Source of the DNA: Planctomycetota bacterium
GTDB taxonomy: Bacteria; Planctomycetota; Planctomycetia; Pirellulales; Lacipirellulaceae
Assembly (NCBI GenBank): GCA_013152205.1
Contig: JAADGV010000088.1
Location: forward strand, 96,079 to 160,078
Length of the DNA: 64,000 bases
Direction of reading: 5' to 3'
Positions 35,434 to 44,213 of the stretch are shown here, in pieces. Each line of letters opens with the position of its first letter. Position 1 is the first letter of the stretch. The notes beneath the pieces were generated by a model. That model saw only the letters and a program-made list of their open reading frames with translations, searched no databases and had not been told where the DNA came from. Position numbers and translations under genes: made by a program.

Positions 35434-37059
35434 ATGCACAAAGTTATTGTTCTAGACGATCTGGCTCAGGAAGGCCTCGACCTTTTGGCGGCAGCTGAGG
35501 GGATTCAATACGAAGTTCGCACCGGCCTAAAAGGTGAGGAGCTGCGTGACGCACTGAAAGAGTTTGATGGGGCTATCTGCCGAAGTGGCGTCAAACTGCT
35601 GCCGGATATTTTGGAAGGAAACACGCGATTGAAGGCGATTGTTCGGGCGGGCGTGGGGACCGACAATATCGACAAGCCTGCGGCAACTCGGGCGGGCATC
35701 GTGGTGATGAATACGCCGGCAGGCAACACGCTTAGCACGGCAGAGCAGGCGATTACGCTGATGTTGGGGTTGTCGCGGAACCTCGCCCCGGCCTATCAAA
35801 GTTTGTGCGAAGGCCGTTGGGATCGTAAAAAGTATATGGGCACGCAGGTTGCGGGAAAAACGCTGGGCGTCGTTGGTCTGGGGCGTATTGGCTTGGCCGT
35901 GGTGACGCGGGCTTTGGCGCTGGAAATGAAGGTGGTGGGTTTCGATCCGTTTATGTCGAAGGGACGTGCTCAGGAGTTAGGGATCGACTTGGTTGAGGCG
36001 GTCGACGACATGTTGCCTGAGATTGACTATCTGACGGTGCATACTCCGTTGACCAAGGAAACACGCAACCTGATCGATCTGCCCCAACTGGAAAAGATGA
36101 AGCCTGGGGTGCGATTGATCAACTGCGCACGAGGCGGAATCTACAACGAAGGAGCCTTGGTCGAAGGTTTGAAGTCGGGCAAAATCGCTGGCGTGGCATT
36201 GGATGTTTTTGAAGAAGAACCCTGCACCGATAGCCCCTTGTTTGGGATGCCGGGCGTTGTTTGCACGCCGCATCTGGGGGCTAGTACCGAAGAAGCTCAA
36301 ACCAATGTTGCTGTCGAGGCGGTTGGCTTGCTCACCGATTTTCTGACCAACGGAACCATCCGCCATGCGGTAAATGTTGCCCCGATCGACCCCAAGACGC
36401 TCGAATCGTTGCGAGGCTATCTTGATGTGGCCTATCGGCTGGGTATTTTTATGGCAGGGCTGCACAGCGGGGCTAAGTCTTGTCGGTTGGTGTATCACGG
36501 CAAAATTACGGACTTCGACACGAAGGTTCTTACCGCAGCATTCTCGGCAGGTTTGTTGCAGCACGCCCTTGCGGCTGAGGTTAATCTGGTGAATGCCGAA
36601 TTGATGCTCAAGGAACGTGGTATCGAACTGAGTACGGAATCGCGAAGTAATATGGGCGCGTTCCGCTCTTCGATGACGGCTGAGATTACCACGGATCAAG
36701 CTACCCACGAGGCGACCGGCACCGTGTTTGGGCAATCGATGCCACGGTTGGTAGAACTTGACGGTTATCGCATGGAGGCCTATTTAGACGGTTGCCTGTT
36801 GGTGTTCACGCACGAAGATGTTCCCGGCATTATCGGCGGGGTGGGAACAATCATTGGTAAGCACGAGATCAACATCGGGCAAATGGCCGTTGGGCGCGCC
36901 GGTGATCAGCCTGGAGGCGATGCGGTTGGTATTCTCAATCTCGATACCGAGCCCTCCGCCGAGGCACTCGAGGATGTTCAGCAATTGCCGGCGATTAGCA
37001 GCGTGAGGGTCATCCAACTTCCTAAGGCGGGAGATCTACCTTCGTGGCTCCAGAGCTGA
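35434..37059 (+). CDS. serA: D-3-phosphoglycerate dehydrogenase, long form with ACT domain
   Basis: The 541-residue protein has the long SerA layout: substrate domain, NAD-binding domain (GKTLGVVGLGRIGLAVVTRA near 146), the catalytic region LINCARGGIYNEGALVEGL, and PHLGASTEEAQTNVAVEA with the active-site His. An intervening domain (from about 320) and a C-terminal ACT domain (DGCLLVFTHEDVPGIIGGVG) follow; in such enzymes the ACT domain binds serine or another effector. It catalyses the first step of serine synthesis. The ATG at 35434 has no strong ribosome site. The upstream gap is mostly repeat sequence. Confidence 0.97.
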   Translation: MHKVIVLDDLAQEGLDLLAAAEGIQYEVRTGLKGEELRDALKEFDGAICRSGVKLLPDILEGNTRLKAIVRAGVGTDNIDKPAATRAGIVVMNTPAGNTLSTAEQAITLMLGLSRNLAPAYQSLCEGRWDRKKYMGTQVAGKTLGVVGLGRIGLAVVTRALALEMKVVGFDPFMSKGRAQELGIDLVEAVDDMLPEIDYLTVHTPLTKETRNLIDLPQLEKMKPGVRLINCARGGIYNEGALVEGLKSGKIAGVALDVFEEEPCTDSPLFGMPGVVCTPHLGASTEEAQTNVAVEAVGLLTDFLTNGTIRHAVNVAPIDPKTLESLRGYLDVAYRLGIFMAGLHSGAKSCRLVYHGKITDFDTKVLTAAFSAGLLQHALAAEVNLVNAELMLKERGIELSTESRSNMGAFRSSMTAEITTDQATHEATGTVFGQSMPRLVELDGYRMEAYLDGCLLVFTHEDVPGIIGGVGTIIGKHEINIGQMAVGRAGDQPGGDAVGILNLDTEPSAEALEDVQQLPAISSVRVIQLPKAGDLPSWLQS

Positions 37060-37313
37060 AGAACTAAAAAGTGGGGATAGATCATTCGCCCTAGAGAGTT
37101 CTCTTAAGTGGGGTTCGGCTCGATTTACCGTCGTGCAATCGGTAGACCCTGTATGACCGGCCAGGTTTTCGGCTTTTTCCTGATCGGCAGGTGGTCAAAT
37201 CTCTGCGGGGTGGCATTTCCTGACCGATATTCAGTTAGGTCGAAGCTCTTCGAAATATTCGGCTCCCCACTGTGAAGCCCCCCTCCCGTGACTCCCAGCG
37301 ACGAAATAGCACT

Positions 37314-37544
37314 ATGGAAGCGACGACACTAGCCGTCTCGGCACTCTCTGAGCAAGTAGCAGGCATCCTTGGCAGTAGCCCGTACATCTGTCGGCGCCAG
37401 GTGCAAATCGAGGCCACCGACGGAAACGTCCGGCTCGAAGGCACTGTTAGCAGCTTTTTTCAGAAACAAATGGCTCAGGAAATTGTTCGCCGAGTTGATG
37501 GCGTACGATCGGTTGAGAATCAACTGCAAGTGACTTGGCGCTGA
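37314..37544 (+). CDS. Small BON-domain protein
   Basis: About 76 residues: VQIEATDGNVRLEGTVSSFF then MAQEIVRRVDGVRSVENQLQV, a single BON (OsmY-like) domain with its conserved Gly-x-V pattern. BON domains bind phospholipid or help attach proteins to membranes, but no signal peptide is visible, so the protein may be cytoplasmic. ATG 37314 is chosen; the frame is open from GTG 37272. It lies 254 nt after serA, a gap with no visible features. Confidence 0.8.
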   Translation: MEATTLAVSALSEQVAGILGSSPYICRRQVQIEATDGNVRLEGTVSSFFQKQMAQEIVRRVDGVRSVENQLQVTWR

Positions 37545-37606
37545 GGCGGTTTGTTTTTCCTCAGGCGTTTTGCGTTGGTCGGTTTGCTGGACCCTTTCGG
37601 ATCGCA

Positions 37607-37630
37607 GTGGCGTGGCCGCTATCGCTAACG
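37607..37630. repeat. Short dispersed palindromic element F, copy 3
   Basis: It reads gtggcgtggccgctatcgct, with two changes from copy 2. It lies between the convergent ends of the BON gene (63 nt after its stop) and the phosphatase gene (17 nt after its stop), the position expected of a bidirectional terminator. Confidence 0.7.
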
Positions 37631-37646
37631 GTCGCTCTTCAGCAAT

Positions 37647-39332
37647 CTAGGTGCGACCGAAGCAGACCATGCACATGTCGTCGCTTTGCGGGAAATCGCC
37701 GGCAAACTTACGCACATCGTCAAGTACGTGCTTTCCGAGGTCTTGGGTTTCGATCTGTTTGCAGCCGATCACTTCAGCCAGCCGTTCTATGCCATATAAG
37801 TCGCGAGCCGAATTCATTGCTTCGCTAAAGCCATCGGTAAAGATGGTGACAAAGTCTCCGGGGACAAGTTCTTGCTGATAGGCCTCGTACTGGTAGTCGT
37901 CAATCACGCCGATAGGCAAGCCCGCCTGTTCGCCGCCGATTTCTTGCACCTCGCCCTCCGCATTTCGGAGCATCGGTGGCATATGCCCGGCATTTACCAG
38001 GGTAAGTTTTTTGCTGTTTGGATCGACCACGGCGACGACGATCGTAACAAAGCGATCGTCCCACTCGTGGCGCGAAAAAGCTGCGTTGATCTGGCCCATC
38101 GCTTTTGCCGCGTCGGGTTCGCGAGCCAACCAGAATCGGACGTCGCTGGAGAGCTTCGCCATCAAGATGGCTGCTGATACGCCCTTGCCGGCAACGTCGC
38201 CAACCACCACGGCGAAACGGTCTTCAGAGAGCATCACGTAGTCGTAATAGTCGCCCCCGACCTGTTGGGCCGCTTCGTAGAACTCGAAGAAGTGGTATCC
38301 GGGCACTTCGGGCGAAGCTGAGGGTAGCAAAGCGTGCTGCATTTGGCTCGCCACTTCTAAATCGCGTTGCAGTGCCCGTTGTTTGATGGCCTCTTCGTGC
38401 ATGTGGGCATTGTCCATGGCAATCGACGCCTGGCTCGCCACCCCAGCTAGTACATGAAGGTCTTGATCGGTAAATCGGCTGAGTTGGTTGCGTGTGTCGA
38501 TTTGGATCACGCCGAGGCAATTGCCCTCGCTATCGATGAGCGGGGCACAAATGAGCGAGCGGATTTGAAAGTCGGTAATGCTTTCGGCCATGTTAAAGCG
38601 TTCGTCGGCACTGGCATCGGCCGAGAGAATCGCCTTTTTGCTTTCCATCGCTTGTTGCACAATCGTCTTGCTGATGCGCATGTTTTCTTCGTCGTCGGGT
38701 CGGCGAGCCTTCGACGCGACGGGAACCAACGGACCGTCAGGCTTAGGCCGAGTGATAACAAATCCGCGGTCGGCTTGTACGAATATTTTGAAGAGGCTAT
38801 CAAGCAAGCGGGGGAGGATTTCTTTTACCGACAACGTTTTGCCTAGACTAGTCGAGATCTCGATCATTGCTTCGATTTGAGCTTCGGGCTTGGCCGAGAG
38901 TTTCCAGGACATCGCACCCGCTTGGCCGACGTCGAGCGTTGCCATGATGGTCGACGTACTCGCATCGTCTGTGTCGCCGCCAGGTGGGCCAAGCAATGGC
39001 GAGCCCGCTTGGCCGAGCAGTCCGAGCAACCCTCCCTCAGCAGGTGGATTGCAGAATTCGAATAGCATGTCGCAGATCAACATTTGGTCGCCGTCACGAA
39101 TCGGCGCGTGTTCGTCTACTCGCTGATTGTTGATATAGGTACCGTTACGACTGCCCAAGTCTTGAACAAAGAACTGACCATTTTCGTCGGTGAGTATTAC
39201 GTGCCGTCGGCTTACCGCAGCGACGTCCAATACCACGTCGCACTCGGGGCTGCGTCCGATGACCCATCGCCGACCTTCTAAATCAAATTCTTTTCCCGGT
39301 TCACCGCCCCGGATAACTCTTAAGCAGGTCAT
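37647..39332 (-). CDS. FHA-GAF-PP2C (SpoIIE-type) phosphatase
   Basis: The 561-residue protein has three domains. An N-terminal FHA domain (WVIGRSPECDVVLDVAAVSR, then RHVILTD and DLGSRNGTYINNQRV) binds phosphothreonine peptides. A GAF domain (about 165-320, with LICAPLIDSEGNCLGVIQID) follows. A C-terminal PPM/SpoIIE domain has VVVGDVAGKGVSAAILMA, LTLVNAGHMPPML and FVTIFTDGFSEAMN, which hold the metal-binding Asp residues. A switch of RsbU or Stp type acting on Ser/Thr-phosphorylated partners is likely; the membrane kinase at 18.2 kb is a possible but unproven counterpart. All three domains look intact. Confidence 0.93.
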   Translation of the reverse strand: MTCLRVIRGGEPGKEFDLEGRRWVIGRSPECDVVLDVAAVSRRHVILTDENGQFFVQDLGSRNGTYINNQRVDEHAPIRDGDQMLICDMLFEFCNPPAEGGLLGLLGQAGSPLLGPPGGDTDDASTSTIMATLDVGQAGAMSWKLSAKPEAQIEAMIEISTSLGKTLSVKEILPRLLDSLFKIFVQADRGFVITRPKPDGPLVPVASKARRPDDEENMRISKTIVQQAMESKKAILSADASADERFNMAESITDFQIRSLICAPLIDSEGNCLGVIQIDTRNQLSRFTDQDLHVLAGVASQASIAMDNAHMHEEAIKQRALQRDLEVASQMQHALLPSASPEVPGYHFFEFYEAAQQVGGDYYDYVMLSEDRFAVVVGDVAGKGVSAAILMAKLSSDVRFWLAREPDAAKAMGQINAAFSRHEWDDRFVTIVVAVVDPNSKKLTLVNAGHMPPMLRNAEGEVQEIGGEQAGLPIGVIDDYQYEAYQQELVPGDFVTIFTDGFSEAMNSARDLYGIERLAEVIGCKQIETQDLGKHVLDDVRKFAGDFPQSDDMCMVCFGRT

Positions 39333-39552
39333 GAGCGTTTTTTCTCAACCGATATCGGGGAGTTGCCTGTTGCAGGATGTGAAAAACCGAGAAGCCTAGA
39401 AATCGCATAGGCGAGTGTGCGAAAACGCACAGCCTTGGCCGAGGGCGAAATAGTACAAGTGGCCGATTCGGCAATTCTAGGGCCTAGTTGGCGGGGTAGT
39501 CAACCAACACCAGGGCCATTCACTTTTTTCAAGCTAAGCAAGGCGCATATAA

Positions 39553-39616
39553 CACTAGCCCGACGCGCTAGCGAGGGAAACCCTGGAAAATCCCTCGCTA
39601 GCGCGTCGGGCTAGTG
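39553..39616. repeat. Perfect 26-nt inverted repeat (family I)
   Basis: Arms 39553-39578 and 39591-39616 are exact reverse complements, with core cccgacgcgctagcgagg, around a 12-nt A-rich loop. The stem would be very stable in RNA. There is no T-run after it, so a simple intrinsic terminator is not indicated. It lies in the 498-nt divergent gap between the phosphatase and the cytochrome gene, where no gene is seen. The family resembles repeats common in planctomycete intergenic regions (from memory, not searched). Confidence 0.92.
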
Positions 39617-39830
39617 AATTCTCCGTGCTTCGCATTGTGAAAAACTGAAAAGCCCTGCAACAAACAGCGTAATGCTGGCATGGGGCACTTGATCTGCTAC
39701 AATGAAGGGCGAGCCTTTTGGAAGAAAAGTGCTGCAAAGTTTCTGTTTTTTTCCTTAGAGGTTCTGCCCACCCGCGATTTTTCCCGCCTAAGTCTATCAA
39801 TCTGGCCTACCGAATTTCGAGGCTTTTCTA

Positions 39831-42227
39831 ATGGACCGTTCAGCTGTTGACCGAGTGCCTGTTTTTGGGCGCTGCCTTCGGATATCTGGAGCATTCTTTC
39901 TGTTCGCGTTGATTGCTATTGGCTCGGTAAATCCGTTTGCTGGAATCGCCAACGCAGCCGAGACGAGAACCGTTGACTTTGTCAACGACATTCGGCCAAT
40001 CCTCGGTAAGTGTGTTGCTTGCCATGGCGGCGTCAAGAAAAATGCTGACCTTAGCATGTTAACGCGAGAGCGGCTGCTTGCTCCGACCGAATATGGTGAG
40101 CCGGCGGTAGTGGTTGGCGATGCCTCGGCGAGTAGATTAATCGAACGAATCGTGTCGGACGATCCCGACGAGCGTATGCCGCCAGAAGAACCTCTTGAGC
40201 CCGAGGAGATTGCCACGCTGAAAGCGTGGATTGACCAAGGGCTGCCTTGGCCTACTCATTGGTCGTATGAATTGCCTGCGGCAGAAAAATGGACCGGAGA
40301 TGCGTCTGGGCAAAAAGGGCAAGGCTATTCGGTCGACTTTTTTGTTCACCGTCAGCTTGCCGAGCTAAAGATTGCCCCGTCAGAGGCGGCCGATCGGCGC
40401 ACGCTTATTCGTCGTTTGTCTCTCGACTTAACAGGCTTGCTTCCCACGGTGGTCGAAACGGAAGCCTTTGTAAACGACCAAAGGCCCGATGCCTACACAC
40501 AGCTGGTCGATCGGTTGTTAGCCTCGCCACACCACGGCGAACGGTGGGCACGCCATTGGCTCGACGAGGCTCGCTATGCGGATTCTGAAGGCTACGAAAA
40601 AGATTCTCCGAAGAACGACGCCTATCGATTTCGCGATTGGGTAATTCAATCGATCAACAAGGATATGCCATTCGATGAGTTCACCATCGCGCAGATCGCA
40701 GGCGATTTGCTGCCCGATCGGACCGACGACCATCTCATTGCGACCAAGTTCCATTTGCAGACGCAATTTAATTTGGAAGGCGGTGTTGATGCCGAAGAAG
40801 ATCGTACGAAGCGAGTTATCGACCGCATCAGCACGATAGGAACGGTCTGGCTGGCGGCAACCATTGGCTGTTGCCAGTGCCACGACCATCCGTACGATCC
40901 GATCTCGGGAAACGATTTCTATGCGATGTATGCGTTTTTCGACAACGTAGATTTTGCGGCGAAATTGCTTGACAGCCAGTCAAAAGATGCGGAAGCGCAT
41001 CGTAAAGAGCGTAAAGAGAAAATGGCCACGCTGACCGAGAATATAAAAAAGCAATACAGCAATAAGAGTTTGAGCAATACGGTCCAGGCGCAACTGACCA
41101 ACTTACGAACGTTCGATAACCAAAAAGGTTTTGTCCGCTACCTCGAAGAGCGAACCGAAGATCGACGGACGACTTACAAGTTTCGCCGTGGCAATTTCTT
41201 GCAACTCATGGTCGAAGATGGTGCGATCTTGCCAAACACTCCCGCCATACTTCCTCCGGTGACCGCGCGGGGCGAAGTACCCGACCGACTTGACCTGGCC
41301 CATTGGCTGGTTGCTCCAGATAATCCGTTGGTAGCGAGTGTGACGGTGAACAAGATATGGATGCATCTATTCGGCCAACCGTTGGCGGGGGCACCGGTCG
41401 ACTATGGCTCGAAGGGCGAAGCCGCAAGTAATCCCGAATTGCTCGATTGGCTTGCCTACTGGTTTGTGCATGAGGGGGGCTGGAGCCGTAAGGCGTTGAT
41501 CCGGCTGATTGTCGATTCGGATACCTACCGGCAATCATCGACTATTCGAACAGAGCTGGCCGAAAGTGACCCTAACAATAAGCTACTTGCGCGTCAGAAT
41601 CGGTTTCGCGTGGAAGGCGAAATTCTTCGCGATATTGCTCTGCAAACCGCCGGGCAACTCAGCCGAAAAATTGGAGGGCCGAGCGTTTTCCCGCCATTGC
41701 CGGCAATTATTGTCCAGCAGACCTATGCCGGATCGTTCAAGTACAAGGCTTCAGAAGGAGACGGTCGTTATCGTCGGGGGCTGTATACGTTTTTTCGACG
41801 TACAGCCATTGATCCGAATCTCTCGACCTTTGACTGCCCCGATTCGAGTATGACAAAACCGCAGCGGAGTCGATCGAACAATGCGACCCAGGCTTTGGCT
41901 CTTTTGCAGAATGAAGTGTTCCACGAAGCTGCCCAAGGTTTTGCACGGCGTTTGCTAGAGCTTAGTTTGGTGGGCGGCTTGTCCGATGGCGAGCGACTCC
42001 GGCAAGGCTACTTGATTGCTATTGGTAGAGAGCCCGAGGAGGCTGAAATTGCTTTGCTTGAAGGTTTGCTTCTTGAGGCAAGAAATTTCTACAAGGATCA
42101 TCCGGATGACGCAGTGAAACTAACGGGTCCGCACCAAGTCGACGACATCGCGCCAGCCGAGAATGCTGCTTGGGTGGCGACGACTCGTGTGATTATGAAT
42201 ATGGATGAGTTTGTTACCCGTAACTAA
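39831..42227 (+). CDS. Planctomycete cytochrome C / DUF1549 / DUF1553 protein
   Basis: The protein has 798 residues. A signal-type segment (FFLFALIAIGSVNPFAGIAN) precedes a PSCyt1 domain with the haem motif CVACH (Cys61, Cys64, His65). Next is DUF1549 (RRLSLDLTGLLPTVVETEAF; RWARHWLDEARYADSEGY; GCCQCHDHPYDP), with a second CxxCH. Then comes DUF1553 (LDLAHWLVAPDNPLVASVTV; RFRVEGEILRDIALQTAGQL; RSNNATQALALLQNEVF). These proteins are exported and occur in pairs with DUF1501 proteins throughout planctomycetes; their function is not established. The length is at the short end of the family. The DUF1501 gene follows after 197 nt containing a family B palindrome. Confidence 0.95.
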   Translation: MDRSAVDRVPVFGRCLRISGAFFLFALIAIGSVNPFAGIANAAETRTVDFVNDIRPILGKCVACHGGVKKNADLSMLTRERLLAPTEYGEPAVVVGDASASRLIERIVSDDPDERMPPEEPLEPEEIATLKAWIDQGLPWPTHWSYELPAAEKWTGDASGQKGQGYSVDFFVHRQLAELKIAPSEAADRRTLIRRLSLDLTGLLPTVVETEAFVNDQRPDAYTQLVDRLLASPHHGERWARHWLDEARYADSEGYEKDSPKNDAYRFRDWVIQSINKDMPFDEFTIAQIAGDLLPDRTDDHLIATKFHLQTQFNLEGGVDAEEDRTKRVIDRISTIGTVWLAATIGCCQCHDHPYDPISGNDFYAMYAFFDNVDFAAKLLDSQSKDAEAHRKERKEKMATLTENIKKQYSNKSLSNTVQAQLTNLRTFDNQKGFVRYLEERTEDRRTTYKFRRGNFLQLMVEDGAILPNTPAILPPVTARGEVPDRLDLAHWLVAPDNPLVASVTVNKIWMHLFGQPLAGAPVDYGSKGEAASNPELLDWLAYWFVHEGGWSRKALIRLIVDSDTYRQSSTIRTELAESDPNNKLLARQNRFRVEGEILRDIALQTAGQLSRKIGGPSVFPPLPAIIVQQTYAGSFKYKASEGDGRYRRGLYTFFRRTAIDPNLSTFDCPDSSMTKPQRSRSNNATQALALLQNEVFHEAAQGFARRLLELSLVGGLSDGERLRQGYLIAIGREPEEAEIALLEGLLLEARNFYKDHPDDAVKLTGPHQVDDIAPAENAAWVATTRVIMNMDEFVTRN

Positions 42228-42262
42228 AGTAATGTTCCGAAGCATGTATCGCATTTAGATTT

Positions 42263-42354
42263 ACCACGGAGACGCGGAGGACACTGAGTAAACCACGGAA
42301 ATCATTGATAGAAGAAAGATTTTGCTTTCTCCGTGTCCTCCGTGCCGCCGTGGT
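42263..42354. repeat. Imperfect palindrome family B, copy between the cytochrome and DUF1501 genes
   Basis: Left arm from 42263 (accacggagacgcggagg) pairs with the right arm ending at 42354 (cctccgtgccgccgtggt). The centre carries an extra aaccacgga/tccgtg pairing. It separates two genes that are normally adjacent and cotranscribed. Confidence 0.9.
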
Positions 42355-42424
42355 TCAATGTACCGAAGTTAGTTTTTGTCGCTCCTAAGTATCACATCAT
42401 TAGGAAATGCGGAGTTACCTACCG

Positions 42425-43915
42425 ATGAACCCAATAGACGTTACTCGCCGCGAATTTTTTACAACTGCCGCTGGAGGTTTGGGCGGGGTTGCGCTCACTG
42501 CATTGCTAGACCAGTCGGGGGCATTTGCCGCAGGGAAAACCACCCGCGCGGCTGGTGCCGTGGTGAATCCTCAGGCGAGCCGCCCGGGGCATTTTCCGGC
42601 TAAGGCGAAGAGTTGTATTTTCATTTTCTTTGCCGGTGCCCCTTCGCAACTCGATTTATTTAACTATCGGCCTGAGTTGCAGAAGCTCGACGGCCAGAAG
42701 ATGCCGGAATCGCTTTCTGAGGGTGTGCGTTTTGCCTTCATTCAGAAAGATACGGCAACGCTGATGGGGTCGAGGCGAAAGTTTTCGCAACATGGGCAAA
42801 GCGGCATGTGGTTTTCGGACCTGTTGCCCCACACGGCCACCTGTGCCGACGACATTTGCATGATTAACACCATGCAGTCTGACCAATTTAATCACCACCC
42901 GGGCCAACTTCTGATGCAGTGTGGTCAGGCTCGATTTGGTCTGCCCTCGATGGGTTCTTGGCTGTCGTATGGCTTGGGAAGCGAGAATCGGAACTTGCCG
43001 AGCTATGTGGTACTTACCTCGGGGCGGGGCTCTAGCGGCGGCGCGACACTTTGGAGCAGTGGCTACTTGCCTTCGATACACGCGGGCGTATTGCTGCGAA
43101 GCGAGGGGCCGCCGATCTTGGATTTAGAGAACCCGGCGGGGCTTCCCAAATCGTTGCAACGTAAAGGCCTTGATGTGCTTCGCGAGCTGAATCAACGCAA
43201 CTTCGAGCAAGTTCATGATCCTGAGATTTCCAGCCGTATTGCCAACTATGAATTGGCGTATCGGATGCAGTCGGAGGCGCCGGAATTAACCGACCTCTCG
43301 GGTGAGACTCAGCAGACGCTCAAGGATTATGGCGTCAATCGGAGTGAGCCGGAGAAGAGCGTAGGCCGATCTGGTACGGGTGAACAATTCAAGTCGTTTG
43401 CCACCAACTGTTTACTTGCCCGTCGCATGGTCGAAAGTGGTGTACGGTTTGTGAATATCATCTTTGCTTCCTGGGATCACCATAGCAATATGGATGATGG
43501 GCTTAACTATAACGCAACGATGGTCGATCAACCGATTGCTGCGTTAATCAAAGACCTAAAGCAACGCGGCTTGCTCGACGAAACTTTAATCGTCTGTGGA
43601 GGTGAATTCGGCCGGACGCCATTGGGTGAAAATCGCCCAGGTTACGAAAAAGTGAGTGGCCGCGATCATCACCCCAATGCTTTTTCGATGTTCATGGCTG
43701 GCGGGGGTGTGCAGGGTGGATACACGCATGGCGAGACCGATGCGATTGGCTGGGGCCCAGTGCGAGATGCTGTGCATATTAACGACTTGCAAGCGACGAT
43801 GCTGAAATTGTTCGGCGTCGACCACCTCAAGCTCACCTACCCCTACCTGGGTGTCGATCTTCGGTTAACCAACATTACCCGCGAATCGAGCGTGATCGAC
43901 GCTTTGATTGCTTAG
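42425..43915 (+). CDS. DUF1501 protein with Tat signal
   Basis: About 496 residues. The start MNPIDVTRREFFTTAAGGLG is a twin-arginine signal. The body has SCIFIFFAGAPSQLDLFNYR, HPGQLLMQCGQARFGLPSMG, VRFVNIIFASWDHHSNMDDG, VCGGEFGRTPLGENRPG and GRDHHPNAFSMFMAGGGVQG, which are the conserved DUF1501 (sulfatase/alkaline-phosphatase-fold) segments with many His and Asp that may bind metal. The paired cytochrome protein lies upstream. ATG 42407 in the same frame has agga nearby and is an alternative start, adding six residues before the Tat signal. Confidence 0.93.
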   Translation: MNPIDVTRREFFTTAAGGLGGVALTALLDQSGAFAAGKTTRAAGAVVNPQASRPGHFPAKAKSCIFIFFAGAPSQLDLFNYRPELQKLDGQKMPESLSEGVRFAFIQKDTATLMGSRRKFSQHGQSGMWFSDLLPHTATCADDICMINTMQSDQFNHHPGQLLMQCGQARFGLPSMGSWLSYGLGSENRNLPSYVVLTSGRGSSGGATLWSSGYLPSIHAGVLLRSEGPPILDLENPAGLPKSLQRKGLDVLRELNQRNFEQVHDPEISSRIANYELAYRMQSEAPELTDLSGETQQTLKDYGVNRSEPEKSVGRSGTGEQFKSFATNCLLARRMVESGVRFVNIIFASWDHHSNMDDGLNYNATMVDQPIAALIKDLKQRGLLDETLIVCGGEFGRTPLGENRPGYEKVSGRDHHPNAFSMFMAGGGVQGGYTHGETDAIGWGPVRDAVHINDLQATMLKLFGVDHLKLTYPYLGVDLRLTNITRESSVIDALIA

Positions 43916-43988
43916 TGCATTTCTTCTAAAAACATAGCCACAGAGCACACCGAGCAAAGGTTTTAGATGATCGGGCCTGTAATATAAG

Positions 43989-44166
43989 ACTCTCGCAAAG
44001 GCGCTAAGGCGCAAAGAACGGGGACATCCATCCTTGCAAGCTTCCTCGCTCGACTCCGAAAGGTAATTGGATTTCACGGAGACGGCGGAGTCATGGCCTT
44101 CCAATTATCTCCGCTGTCTCTGCGAGACAATTCCTTTTTGTCTTTCCTTTGCGCCTTTGCGAGAAA
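43989..44166. repeat. Nested imperfect palindrome, family A, copy 2
   Basis: Outer arms ctcgcaaaggcgc...gcaaag (from 43991) and ctttgcgcctttgcgaga (44147-44164), with inner cggagacggcggag pairing to ctccgctgtctctg. The centre ggtaattgga also matches copy 1 at 21561-21762. A half-arm of another family, gccacagagcacaccgag, lies just upstream at 43938. The element fills the convergent gap between the DUF1501 gene and the TlpA-like gene; no gene lies in it. Confidence 0.9.
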
Positions 44167-44213
44167 ATCCTCCCGGGCTGAAACCCCGGGGACTTGATTT
44201 TTGCAGCGTGGTT

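Noticed and set aside
39555..39800. An 81-residue frame reading through the perfect hairpin
   Set aside because: It is created by the palindrome (both arms encode similar ARRASEG-type peptides) and has no independent support.
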